In this document: positions 42,257-50,863 of the stretch, in pieces | Layout of the letters: each line of letters starts with the position of its first letter | How positions within the stretch are numbered: position 1 is the stretch's first letter | Source of the DNA: Candidatus Kryptobacter tengchongensis | Lineage (GTDB): Bacteria; Bacteroidota; Ignavibacteria; Kryptoniales; Kryptoniaceae | Assembly (NCBI GenBank): GCA_001485605.1 | Contig: FAON01000014.1 | Location: 59,483-123,482 of the forward strand | Direction of reading: 5' to 3' | DNA: 64,000 nt | Translations under genes and position numbers: made by a program | The notes under the pieces: generated by a model | Told to the model about the DNA's origin: nothing | Databases searched by the model: none | What the model saw: the letters and a program-made list of their open reading frames with translations, nothing else

Positions 42257-43489
42257 ATGCTAAAACTCCCGCTTACAACTTTCATCGCTTGGAGATATCT
42301 TCGCACAAAAAGGAAGATAACTTTCGTTTCAATTATAAGTTTAATCTCGCTCATCGGGGTTACTATTGGCGTGTCAGCTTTAATAATTGTTTTATCTATT
42401 TTCAATGGATTTAATGGACTTGTTACGAAGATCCTTGTTGAGTTTGACCCACATATAAGAATTGAAAAAAAATTGAATCTGAGCGAAGATGATTTATCTC
42501 AAATAGAAAGGGCGATCTCGGATATACATTATATCAAAGGATATGCAGCTTTTGTTATCAATAAGGCAATGTTAATTTCGGATAGAAACAATAGAGTTTT
42601 ATACATTAAGGGAATTGAACCAGATAAGGCTCATCTTGTTTCTGGACTTCCTGATAAAATCGTTCTTGGAAATTTTGATTTATCTGAGAATGGGGGATTG
42701 CCGAAGATTATTCTCGGATTAACGATAGCGGATAGATTAAATGCACTTGTAGGTGATACGGTAACTCTTATAAGTCCAAGCTTTTCTACAATGTTTGGGC
42801 TTGTTCAGCCAAATGTGAAAAAGTTTGTTGTTTCTGGGATATTTGAATCAAACAATAAAGACTATGATGGATATTATGCGTTTATTTCCATAGGATCTGC
42901 GCAAGAGCTTTTTGACATGGTTAAAAAAATAAATGGGGTTGAAATCCGCCTTTATGATATTAATCAATCTGAAAATGTTAAACGGATGATTCAATCTAAA
43001 CTTGGTGATAATTTTCAGGTTAAAACTTGGTATGATCTTCACAGAGACTTATATTCTGTTATGCAAATTGAGAGATGGACTGCTTATGTTATACTTTCGC
43101 TTATAATTTTCGTTGCAACCTTTAATATTCTTGGTTCATTGACTATGTCTGTAATTGAAAAGACGAGAGATATAGGGATTTTAAAAGCGATGGGGGCAAA
43201 AAATTCAGATATAATTAGAATTTTCATGTTTGAAGGGGTTATAATTGGCCTGATCGGGACAGGTATTGGGAGTTTAATTGGTTTTACTGTTTGTTACATT
43301 CAAGAAAAATATCATGTTTTTCCGCTTGACCCAACGATTTACATAGTTCCATCTCTTCCCGTTGAAATGAAATTAACTGATTTCATTGCCGTTGGGCTTG
43401 CTGCGATTTTTCTTTGTTCTTTTGCTTCTTACTATCCCGCAAGAAGAGCAGCAAGTATAGTTCCTTCCGAAGCCGTAAGGTGGGAGTGA
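42257..43489 (+). CDS. LolC/LolE-type ABC transporter permease
   Basis: The 410-residue protein starts MLKLPLTTFIAWRYLRTKRK, has one N-terminal helix (VSIISLISLIGVTIGVSALI), a large periplasmic MacB-like domain, and three C-terminal helices with the FtsX-type sequence LGSLTMSVIEKTRDIGILKAMGA. LolCE extracts lipoproteins from the inner membrane for LolA. I chose the ATG at 42257 because a longer in-frame start at 42194 would lie in the preceding terminator hairpin. The ATPase partner (LolD) is not adjacent. Several lipoproteins in this window would be clients. Confidence 0.85.
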   Translation: MLKLPLTTFIAWRYLRTKRKITFVSIISLISLIGVTIGVSALIIVLSIFNGFNGLVTKILVEFDPHIRIEKKLNLSEDDLSQIERAISDIHYIKGYAAFVINKAMLISDRNNRVLYIKGIEPDKAHLVSGLPDKIVLGNFDLSENGGLPKIILGLTIADRLNALVGDTVTLISPSFSTMFGLVQPNVKKFVVSGIFESNNKDYDGYYAFISIGSAQELFDMVKKINGVEIRLYDINQSENVKRMIQSKLGDNFQVKTWYDLHRDLYSVMQIERWTAYVILSLIIFVATFNILGSLTMSVIEKTRDIGILKAMGAKNSDIIRIFMFEGVIIGLIGTGIGSLIGFTVCYIQEKYHVFPLDPTIYIVPSLPVEMKLTDFIAVGLAAIFLCSFASYYPARRAASIVPSEAVRWE

Positions 43490-43561
43490 ACTGGAACGAT
43501 TTCATTTTTGGGGAGTGTTAAAACTTTTGAACTTGGTTTTTGAAAAATCAACGGAGGTGCT

Positions 43562-44161
43562 ATGCGTTTGGGATTTATTTTACTGCTTTTTTTATTTTCA
43601 CAAGTTTTAAAGGCTCAAAGTGATACTTCTTCTGTGAATTTGCTTCCACAAAAATTGAGCTTAATTGAAAAAACTTTATGGGGAGAACGGGGATTTTTCA
43701 GGATTGTTGGAATTGCACCGCTTACACCTGAAGCAAGAGAAAAGGAGATAAAATTTAGAAGAACGATGTTATCGCTTCATCAACTTGGTGGTTTCATCAC
43801 ACTTGGTTTGATGACGGCAACAGTTTATTACGGACAGAGGGTCTTTGATGGGGAATATAAACTTCTTAACAGACATAGAAATCTTGTCAAATTCACAATC
43901 GCATCATATTATTTGACTGCCTCACTTGCTTTATTTTCTCCACCGCCACTTGTCAGGCATAAAAAAGAAACAAGTTCAATTTCAATCCATAAAGCACTTG
44001 CATGGGTTCATTTCGCTGGGATGATCTCAACGCCTTTGCTTGGTTTATCAGTTAAGAAAAGCTCAGACCCTATAAAAGCAAGAAGGATTCACCGAATTTC
44101 TGGCTATATAACGCTTGCATCTTTAACAAGTGCTATGATTGTGATTACATTTTTCAGGTAA
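43562..44161 (+). CDS. Multi-helix membrane protein, cytochrome b561-like
   Basis: The 199-residue protein has a signal peptide (...VLKAQSD) and about four helices, each with a conserved-looking His near the membrane face: SLHQLGGFITLG, NRHRNLVKFTIA, SIHKALAWVHFAG and RIHRISGYITLAS. The His spacing recalls di-haem b-type cytochromes, but I cannot place it in a named family. It has a strong ribosome-binding site (GGAGG, 43553-43557) and is followed by a YceI gene; b561-type cytochromes and YceI are often encoded together, which supports the reading. Confidence 0.62.
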   Translation: MRLGFILLLFLFSQVLKAQSDTSSVNLLPQKLSLIEKTLWGERGFFRIVGIAPLTPEAREKEIKFRRTMLSLHQLGGFITLGLMTATVYYGQRVFDGEYKLLNRHRNLVKFTIASYYLTASLALFSPPPLVRHKKETSSISIHKALAWVHFAGMISTPLLGLSVKKSSDPIKARRIHRISGYITLASLTSAMIVITFFR

Positions 44162-44188
44162 AGAAGCAAATTTAATGGGGAGGTTGAA

Positions 44189-44737
44189 ATGAAATTTTTA
44201 TTGATATCTGTTTTGGCGATGTTTTTATTTTCAACGGTTTTTTCTCAAACTGTTTTGATAGAGGCTGAAAATGGGGTGTCTTATGTTCAATATTTCCTTC
44301 GTCATCCACTTCATTCAGTAAGAGCTATAAACAACGAGGTTAAATTTTTGATTGAGTTTGATGTGGGATATAACAAAATTGTAAAGGCTGAGGCAGTTGC
44401 GGATGTTTTTAAATTCAATAGTGGAAATTCAAACCGTGATTCACACGCAATGGAGGTAATTGAGGCACTGAAGTATCCGACAGTGACTTTTAAAAGCAAC
44501 GATATAAAGTTGAACGGTGATAATATAATTGTTAATGGTTCCCTCACATTCCATGGGCAAACTCGGGAAATAACAATGAATGGCAAAGTGAAGCAGGAAG
44601 GTAAGTCGTTGATCGTTGAAGGTAGTTTTCAAATAAGTTTGACAGATTTCAAAGTTAAGAGACCAACTCTTTTATTCATCCCAACGGATGACACTTTAAA
44701 ATTTTATATTTACGCAAAGTTTAATTTACCGAAGTGA
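44189..44737 (+). CDS. YceI-family periplasmic lipid-binding protein
   Basis: The 182-residue protein has a signal peptide (...STVFSQ) and the YceI lipocalin-like barrel: YFLRHPLHSVRAINNEV, SNRDSHAMEVIEALKYPTVT, VNGSLTFHGQTREI and FQISLTDFKVKRPTLLF. The family binds polyisoprenoid or quinone-like lipids in the periplasm. It lies 27 bp after the b561-like gene and has GGGGAGG upstream. The convergent prfA gene ends 7 bp away. Confidence 0.92.
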   Translation: MKFLLISVLAMFLFSTVFSQTVLIEAENGVSYVQYFLRHPLHSVRAINNEVKFLIEFDVGYNKIVKAEAVADVFKFNSGNSNRDSHAMEVIEALKYPTVTFKSNDIKLNGDNIIVNGSLTFHGQTREITMNGKVKQEGKSLIVEGSFQISLTDFKVKRPTLLFIPTDDTLKFYIYAKFNLPK

Positions 44738-44744
44738 TTTTATT

Positions 44745-45809
44745 TTAGCTTTGTTCAAGTTGCTCTTTTCTATCAGCAAGTTTCAGCGATTCAATTAACT
44801 GGTCAAGTTCGCCATCAAGGATTTCTTGAAGATTGTAAAGTGTGAGATTAATTCTGTGGTCTGTTACACGATTTTGTGGGAAGTTATATGTTCTTATTTT
44901 TTCGCTTCTATCACCAGTTTTAACCAAGCTTCTGCGGTGGGCTGTTAGCTCGGATTCTTTTTCTGCAAGTATTTTATCGTATAATTTTGATCTGAGAATC
45001 TTCATCGCTTTTTCTCTGTTTTTAAACTGTGAGCGTTCATCTTGACATTGGACGACGATCCCGGTTGGTATATGCGTAATTCTTACGGCGGTTTCAACTT
45101 TGTTGACATTTTGTCCTCCATGCCCACCTGCGCGGTAAAATTCAATTTTCAAATCATCTGGATTTATTTCAATTTCAACATCTTCAATTTCTGGCAAGAC
45201 GACAACGCTTGCAGCTGAGGTATGAATTCTTCCACTTGATTCAGTAATTGGAACTCTTTGAACCCTGTGAACGCCACTTTCATATTTTAATGTCCCATAG
45301 ACATTATCTCCAGTGACATAGAAAATTATCTCTTTAAATCCACCAAGCCCTGTTTCATTGAAATCCATAACTTCAACTTTCCATCCTTTTTTCTCGGCAT
45401 ATTTTGAATACATTCTGAAAAGGTCAGCAGCGAAAAGAGCCGCTTCTTCTCCGCCAGTTCCAGCTCTAATTTCAACAATTGCGTTCTTGGTATCATTTGG
45501 ATCTTTGGGTATAAGAGCTTCTTTGAGTTGATCTTCAAGTTTTTTCAATTTGCTTTGAAGTAAGTTTATCTCCTCTTGAGCAAGTTCTTTGAATTCTGGA
45601 TCATTTGCTGTTTTATATAGCTCTTTTGTCTCATTCAAAATTTTTTCTGTTTCAAGATATTTGTTGTATAGTTCAACTATTTCGGAGAGTTCGTGATGTT
45701 CCTTTGAGAGAGCCTTATATCTTTCAAGGTTTGAGATGACATCAGGTTGAGTTAGAATTTGTGTGAGTTCTTCATATCGCTTTTTTAATTTTTCAAGTTT
45801 TTCAAACAC
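44745..45809 (-). CDS. prfA: Peptide chain release factor 1
   Basis: The 354-residue protein has the peptidyl-hydrolysis motif GGHGGQN and the anticodon-like PxT triplet ([14 protein letters not shown]), which marks RF1 (UAA/UAG) rather than RF2. I chose the GTG at 45809 (protein [14 protein letters not shown]...) for two reasons. RF1 proteins normally begin there, and a TTGATA-N17-TATATT promoter places its -10 box over codons 3-4 of the longer frame starting at 45854, so those ATGs are not in the message. It converges on yceI and diverges from pyrR. Confidence 0.93.
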   Translation of the reverse strand: MFEKLEKLKKRYEELTQILTQPDVISNLERYKALSKEHHELSEIVELYNKYLETEKILNETKELYKTANDPEFKELAQEEINLLQSKLKKLEDQLKEALIPKDPNDTKNAIVEIRAGTGGEEAALFAADLFRMYSKYAEKKGWKVEVMDFNETGLGGFKEIIFYVTGDNVYGTLKYESGVHRVQRVPITESSGRIHTSAASVVVLPEIEDVEIEINPDDLKIEFYRAGGHGGQNVNKVETAVRITHIPTGIVVQCQDERSQFKNREKAMKILRSKLYDKILAEKESELTAHRRSLVKTGDRSEKIRTYNFPQNRVTDHRINLTLYNLQEILDGELDQLIESLKLADRKEQLEQS

Positions 45810-45842
45810 TGCTTTCAAATGGAATTTATTTTGGTGCAAATA

Positions 45843-45871
45843 AATATACATCATTTGGCGTAAATTATCAA
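45843..45871 (-). promoter_or_regulatory. Sigma70-like promoter of prfA
   Basis: On the minus strand: TTGATA (45866-45871), 17-bp spacer, TATATT (45843-45848). The expected transcript start is near 45836, inside the longer open frame, which decides the prfA start codon. Confidence 0.68.
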
Positions 45872-45873
45872 GT

Positions 45874-45902
45874 TTGATTTTTTGAGTTCAAATTTTTATC
45901 TT
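45874..45902 (+). promoter_or_regulatory. Sigma70-like promoter of pyrR-pyrB-pyrC
   Basis: TTGATT (45874-45879), 17-bp spacer, TATCTT (45897-45902). The -35 box is 2 bp from the divergent prfA -35 box. The leader before pyrR would be only about 18 nt, too short to hold a PyrR-controlled attenuator. Confidence 0.6.
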
Positions 45903-45926
45903 TACAAAAATTTTTAACGGCGGATT

Positions 45927-46466
45927 ATGAAGGTGAAAGAGAAAATAATGGACGCTGATGATATTGAGAGAACGCTCAACAGGTTGGTCTATGAAATCGT
46001 TGAAAGAAATAAGGGTTCAAAAAATCTTGCAGTTGTTGGGATAAGGACGAGGGGAGAATTTCTTGCAAAAAGGATTGCCGAAAAAATTTCAAAACTTGAA
46101 AATAATCAAATCCCGGTTGGAATTCTTGATATAACTTTTTACCGTGATGATGTTAGGTTAAAATTGAGGCAACCTGAAGTTAAAACAACCGAAATCAATT
46201 TTTCAATTGATGATAGGGATATAATCCTTGTTGATGATGTTTTGTTTACGGGTAGAACCGTTAGAGCTGCTCTTGATGAGTTAATGGATTTCGGTAGACC
46301 TAAAACGGTTCAGCTTGTTGTTTTGATTGATCGTGGGAATCGTGAGCTTCCAATTCAAGCGGATTTTGTTGGTAGGAGGGTTAAAACGAGCTTAAATGAG
46401 GAGATAAGGGTTAAACTGCGGGAGGTAGATGGTGAGGATTCTGTTATTTTAATTGAGCGTGATTGA
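45927..46466 (+). CDS. pyrR: Pyrimidine operon regulator/uracil phosphoribosyltransferase
   Basis: The 179-residue protein has the PRPP-binding motif in IILVDDVLFTGRTVRAALDE and the PyrR start MDADDIERTLNRLVYEIVE, plus GIRTRGEFLAKRIAE. In Bacillus, PyrR binds pyr mRNA when UMP is high and promotes termination. An intrinsic terminator begins immediately after its stop and pyrB follows, so PyrR could control its own downstream genes at that point. Confidence 0.93.
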   Translation: MKVKEKIMDADDIERTLNRLVYEIVERNKGSKNLAVVGIRTRGEFLAKRIAEKISKLENNQIPVGILDITFYRDDVRLKLRQPEVKTTEINFSIDDRDIILVDDVLFTGRTVRAALDELMDFGRPKTVQLVVLIDRGNRELPIQADFVGRRVKTSLNEEIRVKLREVDGEDSVILIERD

Positions 46467-46496
46467 AGCCGAAACCGATTGGTTTCGGCTTTTTTA
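46467..46496 (+). terminator. Terminator/possible attenuator between pyrR and pyrB
   Basis: A perfect 10-bp stem (AGCCGAAACC / GGTTTCGGCT) with a GATT loop starts on the base after the pyrR stop and is followed by six T. pyrB starts 33 nt after the stem with no promoter in the gap, so some read-through is required. A GnGAGGY segment at about 46418-46425 faintly resembles the Bacillus PyrR site. Confidence 0.88.
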
Positions 46497-46523
46497 TTAT
46501 AAAAATAAAGGGAAGGGAATAAC

Positions 46524-47447
46524 ATGGCGTTAAAAAGTCGGCACCTTCTTGGGCTTGAAGGGATGCCTAAGGAAGATATTGAGTTAATTTTAGATACAGC
46601 GGTTTCATTTAAGGAGGTTCTTGAAAGACCAATTAAAAAAGTTCCAACATTGCAAGGGAAAACAGTTGTGAATTTGTTCTTTGAGAGTTCAACGAGGACG
46701 AGAATTTCATTTGAACTTGCTGAGCGGAGGTTATCAGCTGATGTTGTTAATTTTACAACTGCTGGAAGTAGCATTGCTAAGGGTGAGACATTTAAAGATA
46801 CCGTGAAAAATATTGAGGCGATGAAAATTGATATGGTCGTGATAAGACATTCATCATCTGGAGCCCCACATTTCCTTGCCAAGGTAGTTGATGCAAATGT
46901 TATAAATGCAGGCGATGGAACACATGAGCATCCGACACAGGCTTTGCTTGATATTTTCACCATGCGTGAGAAATTTGGTTATATTCAGGGTTTAAATGTT
47001 TGTATAGTCGGGGATATACTCCATAGCAGGGTTGCAAGGTCAAATATATTTGGTTTAAAAACTCTTGGTGCAAGTGTCAGCGTTTGTGGTCCTGAAACGC
47101 TTATCCCGAAAGATATTGAAAAGTTGGGAGTTGAAGTTTACCACAACATTGATGAAGTTATTCCGAAGGTTGATGTTTTGAATGTTTTAAGATTGCAACT
47201 TGAAAGACAAAATTCAGCTTTTATACCTTCGCTTCAAGAATATCATAAATTTTTTGGCATAACGAGAAAACGGCTTGAAAAAGCGAGCAAACCAATTTTG
47301 ATAATGCATCCTGGTCCAATAAATCGGGGCGTTGAGCTCTCTTCTGATGTTGCTGATAGTGAACACTCCCTTATACTTGAGCAGGTAACGAACGGCGTTG
47401 CAATACGGATGGCTGTTCTCTATCTTCTTGGAACAATGTCAAATTGA
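46524..47447 (+). CDS. pyrB: Aspartate carbamoyltransferase catalytic subunit
   Basis: The 307-residue protein has the carbamoyl-phosphate site FFESSTRTRISFELAERR, the HPTQALLDIFTM segment, and HPGPINRGVELS near the end. It makes N-carbamoyl-aspartate in de novo pyrimidine synthesis. No pyrI regulatory subunit is adjacent, as in Bacillus-type enzymes. The ribosome-binding site (GGGAAGGG) precedes the ATG and pyrC follows after 24 bp. Confidence 0.97.
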   Translation: MALKSRHLLGLEGMPKEDIELILDTAVSFKEVLERPIKKVPTLQGKTVVNLFFESSTRTRISFELAERRLSADVVNFTTAGSSIAKGETFKDTVKNIEAMKIDMVVIRHSSSGAPHFLAKVVDANVINAGDGTHEHPTQALLDIFTMREKFGYIQGLNVCIVGDILHSRVARSNIFGLKTLGASVSVCGPETLIPKDIEKLGVEVYHNIDEVIPKVDVLNVLRLQLERQNSAFIPSLQEYHKFFGITRKRLEKASKPILIMHPGPINRGVELSSDVADSEHSLILEQVTNGVAIRMAVLYLLGTMSN

Positions 47448-47471
47448 AAACAAAATTTAAACTCTGTTGAG

Positions 47472-48776
47472 ATGAAGATACTTCTAAAAAACGCACGAGT
47501 TATCAGCCCATCACAAGGTCTTGACGAGGTGATTGATTTATTGATAGTTGATGGGAGAATAGAGAAACTCGGTAATATTGAAGAAACTAAGGATTTTCAA
47601 GTTTATGATATGAGTGGGAAAATAATCTCACCGGGTTTCATTGATATGCATGTTCATTTAAGAGAACCTGGCTTTGAACATAAAGAGACAATTGAGACTG
47701 GAATTGAGGCGGGAGCGAATGGTGGTTTTACAGGGTTATGCTGTATGCCCAATACGGAACCACCAATGGATGAACCAAGCGTTGTTGAATATGTTAAGAA
47801 AAGAGCAAGCAAATCACTTGATGGAATGATTGAAGTTTACCCGATTGGTGCTGTAACGAAAAAGAGAGAGGGTAGGGAACTGGCTCCGATTGCAGAACTT
47901 GTTGAAGCTGGAGTGGTTGGATTTTCTGACGATGGGAATCCAGTCCAGGATTCAGGGGTTATGCGAAAAGCGTTTGAATATATAAGTATGTTTGACAGGG
48001 TTATAATCCAACATTGCGAGGATAAAACTTTAACTCAAAATGGAATGGCAAATGAGGGATATTGGTCAACCTTGCTTGGCTTACCACCGTATCCAGATAT
48101 AAGCGAAGAAATTATTTTGTATCGTGATTTGAGGTTAATTCAGTATTTAAAGCCGAAAATTAAAAAAGTAAAATACCACATCGCTCACATTAGCAGTAAA
48201 AGCTCAATAGAGCTGTTAAGAAAATTCAAAAACGAGGGATTGAACATCACTGCAGAGGTTACACCACATCACCTTCTTCTAACAGATGAAGATATATGGA
48301 GATCAAGTTATGATACAAATTTGAAGGTAAATCCACCTTTGAAGAGCAGAGAAGATATTGAAAGTTTGGTTGAGGCGTTGAAAGATGGAACGATTGATGT
48401 AATTGCTACTGATCATGCTCCTCATGCGCCTGAGGAGAAGGAGGCTGACTTCGCTTCCGCTCCTTTTGGGATAATTGGGCTTGAAACTGCTGTTGGATTA
48501 ATTTTGAGTGAATTTGTCAATAAAGGAGTTATCTCAATACATCGTATGATAGAGCTATTTGCGGTAAACCCGAGAAAAATTCTCGGCTTGCCACAAGTAA
48601 AAATTGCGGAAGGTGAGATCGCAAATTTAACCTTGCTTGATCCAAATTCCGAATGGATCGTTGATGCGAAAAAGTTCAAGTCAAAATCAAGAAATTCTCC
48701 ATTTATCGGATGGAAGCTTAAAGGGAAACCGCTTGGGGTAATAAACAGGGGTAAAGTATATTGGTCGGACTTATGA
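47472..48776 (+). CDS. pyrC: Dihydroorotase
   Basis: The 434-residue type I dihydroorotase has metal ligands in FIDMHVHLREPGFEHKET, a GFSDDGNPVQDSGVM stretch, HIAHISSK with further His ligands, and the catalytic Asp in VIATDHAPHAPEEK. It cyclises carbamoyl-aspartate. With pyrB it covers two consecutive steps. It ends 57 bp before a permease gene with no terminator visible. Confidence 0.96.
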   Translation: MKILLKNARVISPSQGLDEVIDLLIVDGRIEKLGNIEETKDFQVYDMSGKIISPGFIDMHVHLREPGFEHKETIETGIEAGANGGFTGLCCMPNTEPPMDEPSVVEYVKKRASKSLDGMIEVYPIGAVTKKREGRELAPIAELVEAGVVGFSDDGNPVQDSGVMRKAFEYISMFDRVIIQHCEDKTLTQNGMANEGYWSTLLGLPPYPDISEEIILYRDLRLIQYLKPKIKKVKYHIAHISSKSSIELLRKFKNEGLNITAEVTPHHLLLTDEDIWRSSYDTNLKVNPPLKSREDIESLVEALKDGTIDVIATDHAPHAPEEKEADFASAPFGIIGLETAVGLILSEFVNKGVISIHRMIELFAVNPRKILGLPQVKIAEGEIANLTLLDPNSEWIVDAKKFKSKSRNSPFIGWKLKGKPLGVINRGKVYWSDL

Positions 48777-48833
48777 AACTTTTTCTTCTTTCTTTCATCT
48801 AAATTTGTAAAAAAACAAAATTTTAAGCGAACG

Positions 48834-50054
48834 ATGAATCTTGAGGATACAATCCTTTCAGCATATCATTCAATAAAGAGCAACCCGATGCGTTCGTTTT
48901 TAACCATACTTGGGATAATAATCGGGGTTGCTGCTGTTATAGCAATGGTTGCAGTTGGTCAGGGAGCACAGTATTCCGTTCAAAAACAAATTGAATCACT
49001 TGGGACAAATGTTCTTGTCGTTTTTCCTGGGGCGCCAACGCAATCTGGGAGAGTTAGAATGGAGGTGGGTTTTTCAAGTAGATTAACGGTTGAAGATGTA
49101 GAAGCGATAAAAAATCAATGTGATGCTGTTGCCTATGTGACGCCTGTTGTTAGAACTATGTCTCAAGTAATTTACGGAAATAATAACTGGAGAACTGGGA
49201 TTTATGGGGTTAATACCGATTATTTTCAAATAAGAGCCTGGGGGTTATCAGCAGGGAGTTATTTCACTGAGCAAGATGTCAAAGCTGGAGCAAAGGTTTG
49301 CGTTATAGGTCAAACTGTTAAAAATGCTCTTTTTGGCGATGAGGATCCAATTGGTAAAATCATAAGAATTCGCGATGTTCCAGTCAAAGTTGTTGGGGTT
49401 CTTGAGCCAAAGGGACAAAATGTGATGGGTCAGGATCAGGATGATATAATTGTTGCACCTTATACAACTGTTATGACACGGCTTTCAAGGTTCTTTTTCA
49501 TTGGCTCAATTCTCGTCTCCGCTGTTAGCCAAAATTTAATACCAGTTGCCCAGCAACAAATTACACAGGTGTTAAGAGAAAAACATAAAATTCAACCTTG
49601 GCAAGAGGATGATTTTACCGTTAGAACCCAAACTGAAATAGCATCAACCGCTCAGGAAACATCAAGAATAATGACAATTCTATTAGGAAGTATAGCTTCG
49701 GTTTCATTAATTGTTGGTGGAATTGGTGTAATGAATATAATGCTTGTTTCTGTAACAGAGAGAACTCGGGAAATTGGTATCCGTATTTCTGTTGGTGCTC
49801 GCAAAAGAGACATATTATTTCAATTTCTTCTTGAAGCTGTTGTCCTGACTGTTACAGGTGGGATTTTCGGAATAATTCTTGGGGTCCTAATTTCAAGGGT
49901 AATTTCTGGGTTTGCCGGATGGCCTGTGTTTATATCAGTTGGAGCGATACTTCTTGCGTTTGGATTTTCCGCAGCTGTTGGAATTTTCTTTGGATTTTAC
50001 CCGGCAAGAAAAGCAGCCAACCTTAACCCAGTTGAAGCATTAAGGTATGAGTGA
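48834..50054 (+). CDS. MacB-type ABC transporter permease
   Basis: The 406-residue protein has an N-terminal helix (LTILGIIIGVAAVIAMVAVGQGA), a periplasmic MacB domain (about 50-270), and three C-terminal helices with MNIMLVSVTERTREIGIRISVGAR and the end ARKAANLNPVEALRYE, the classical MacB/FtsX signatures. Such permeases couple ATP hydrolysis to periplasmic work such as export of peptides or lipoproteins. The ATPase and membrane-fusion partners are not adjacent, so it must join subunits encoded elsewhere. Confidence 0.87.
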   Translation: MNLEDTILSAYHSIKSNPMRSFLTILGIIIGVAAVIAMVAVGQGAQYSVQKQIESLGTNVLVVFPGAPTQSGRVRMEVGFSSRLTVEDVEAIKNQCDAVAYVTPVVRTMSQVIYGNNNWRTGIYGVNTDYFQIRAWGLSAGSYFTEQDVKAGAKVCVIGQTVKNALFGDEDPIGKIIRIRDVPVKVVGVLEPKGQNVMGQDQDDIIVAPYTTVMTRLSRFFFIGSILVSAVSQNLIPVAQQQITQVLREKHKIQPWQEDDFTVRTQTEIASTAQETSRIMTILLGSIASVSLIVGGIGVMNIMLVSVTERTREIGIRISVGARKRDILFQFLLEAVVLTVTGGIFGIILGVLISRVISGFAGWPVFISVGAILLAFGFSAAVGIFFGFYPARKAANLNPVEALRYE

Positions 50055-50055
50055 T

Positions 50056-50084
50056 TTGCATTTATGTGTGTAAAAATTTAACTT
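50056..50084 (+). promoter_or_regulatory. Possible promoter of the restriction-modification pair
   Basis: TTGCAT (50056-50061), 17-bp spacer, TAACTT (50079-50084), 39 bp before the methyltransferase start. The hexamers match less well than the other promoters in the window. Confidence 0.4.
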
Positions 50085-50122
50085 AAATCCAAAGGACTTA
50101 ATTAAAATCAAATCCCTTTCAT

Positions 50123-50863
50123 ATGAAAATCGGGAATTTTGAGATTGATAACATTTATTGTGGGGATTCGTTGGTGCTTATGAAAGATATCCCGGATGAA
50201 GCAATTGACCTGATTATAACCGACCCACCTTTTGCTATTGATTTCAAAGCCAGACGAAATAACTATAACAGAGACCCTGAAAAAGTCCTTGAGGGATATA
50301 ACGAGATACCGAAAGAAAAATACTATGAGTTTTCATTTAACTGGATAAGCCAAGCCTATAGAATACTTAAGCCCACAGGCTCAATGTTTGTCTTTTCAGG
50401 CTGGACAAATTTGAAAGATATACTTAATGCACTTGATGATGTCGGCTTTATTACAATCAATCATATAATCTGGAAATATCAATTTGGTGTTTTCACCCAG
50501 AGGAAATTTGTGACAAGTCATTATCATATTCTTTTCGTTGTCAAGGACGAAGAAAAATATAAGTTTAACAAAATTGAGCATTATCCCGAGGATGTCTGGA
50601 TAATTAACCGAGAATACTGGACTGGTAAAGTGAAGACGCCGACGAAGCTTCCAACTGCTCTGGTAAGGAAAATTATCCTTTATGCATCTGATGAGGGGGA
50701 TTTAGTTTTTGACCCTTTTCTTGGCTCCGGGCAAGTTGTAGTGGTTGCAAAAGCTTTGAACAGACATTTCTTGGGGTTTGAAATTGTGCCCCAGTATTGT
50801 GAATTTGTGCGGGAAAGGTTGAAAAGTGTGCAAGTAAACCTATTTGAATCAAATAATGAGTGA
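50123..50863 (+). CDS. Type II DNA methyltransferase (N4-cytosine/N6-adenine, beta class)
   Basis: The 246-residue protein has the catalytic DPPF motif near the N-terminus (residues 34-37, LIITDPPFAID) and the SAM-binding FDPFLGSGQVVVVA near the C-terminus, the beta-class order. DPPF fits adenine-N6 or cytosine-N4 methylation. It is a compact enzyme with a target-recognition segment in the middle. It overlaps the next gene by 8 bp; that gene has nuclease-like residues, so this is most likely the protective half of a restriction-modification pair. Confidence 0.9.
   Translation: MKIGNFEIDNIYCGDSLVLMKDIPDEAIDLIITDPPFAIDFKARRNNYNRDPEKVLEGYNEIPKEKYYEFSFNWISQAYRILKPTGSMFVFSGWTNLKDILNALDDVGFITINHIIWKYQFGVFTQRKFVTSHYHILFVVKDEEKYKFNKIEHYPEDVWIINREYWTGKVKTPTKLPTALVRKIILYASDEGDLVFDPFLGSGQVVVVAKALNRHFLGFEIVPQYCEFVRERLKSVQVNLFESNNE

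Noticed and set aside
45880..45926. PyrR-type attenuator in the pyrR leader
   Set aside because: The promoter leaves about 18 nt between the predicted transcript start and the ATG; no hairpin fits.
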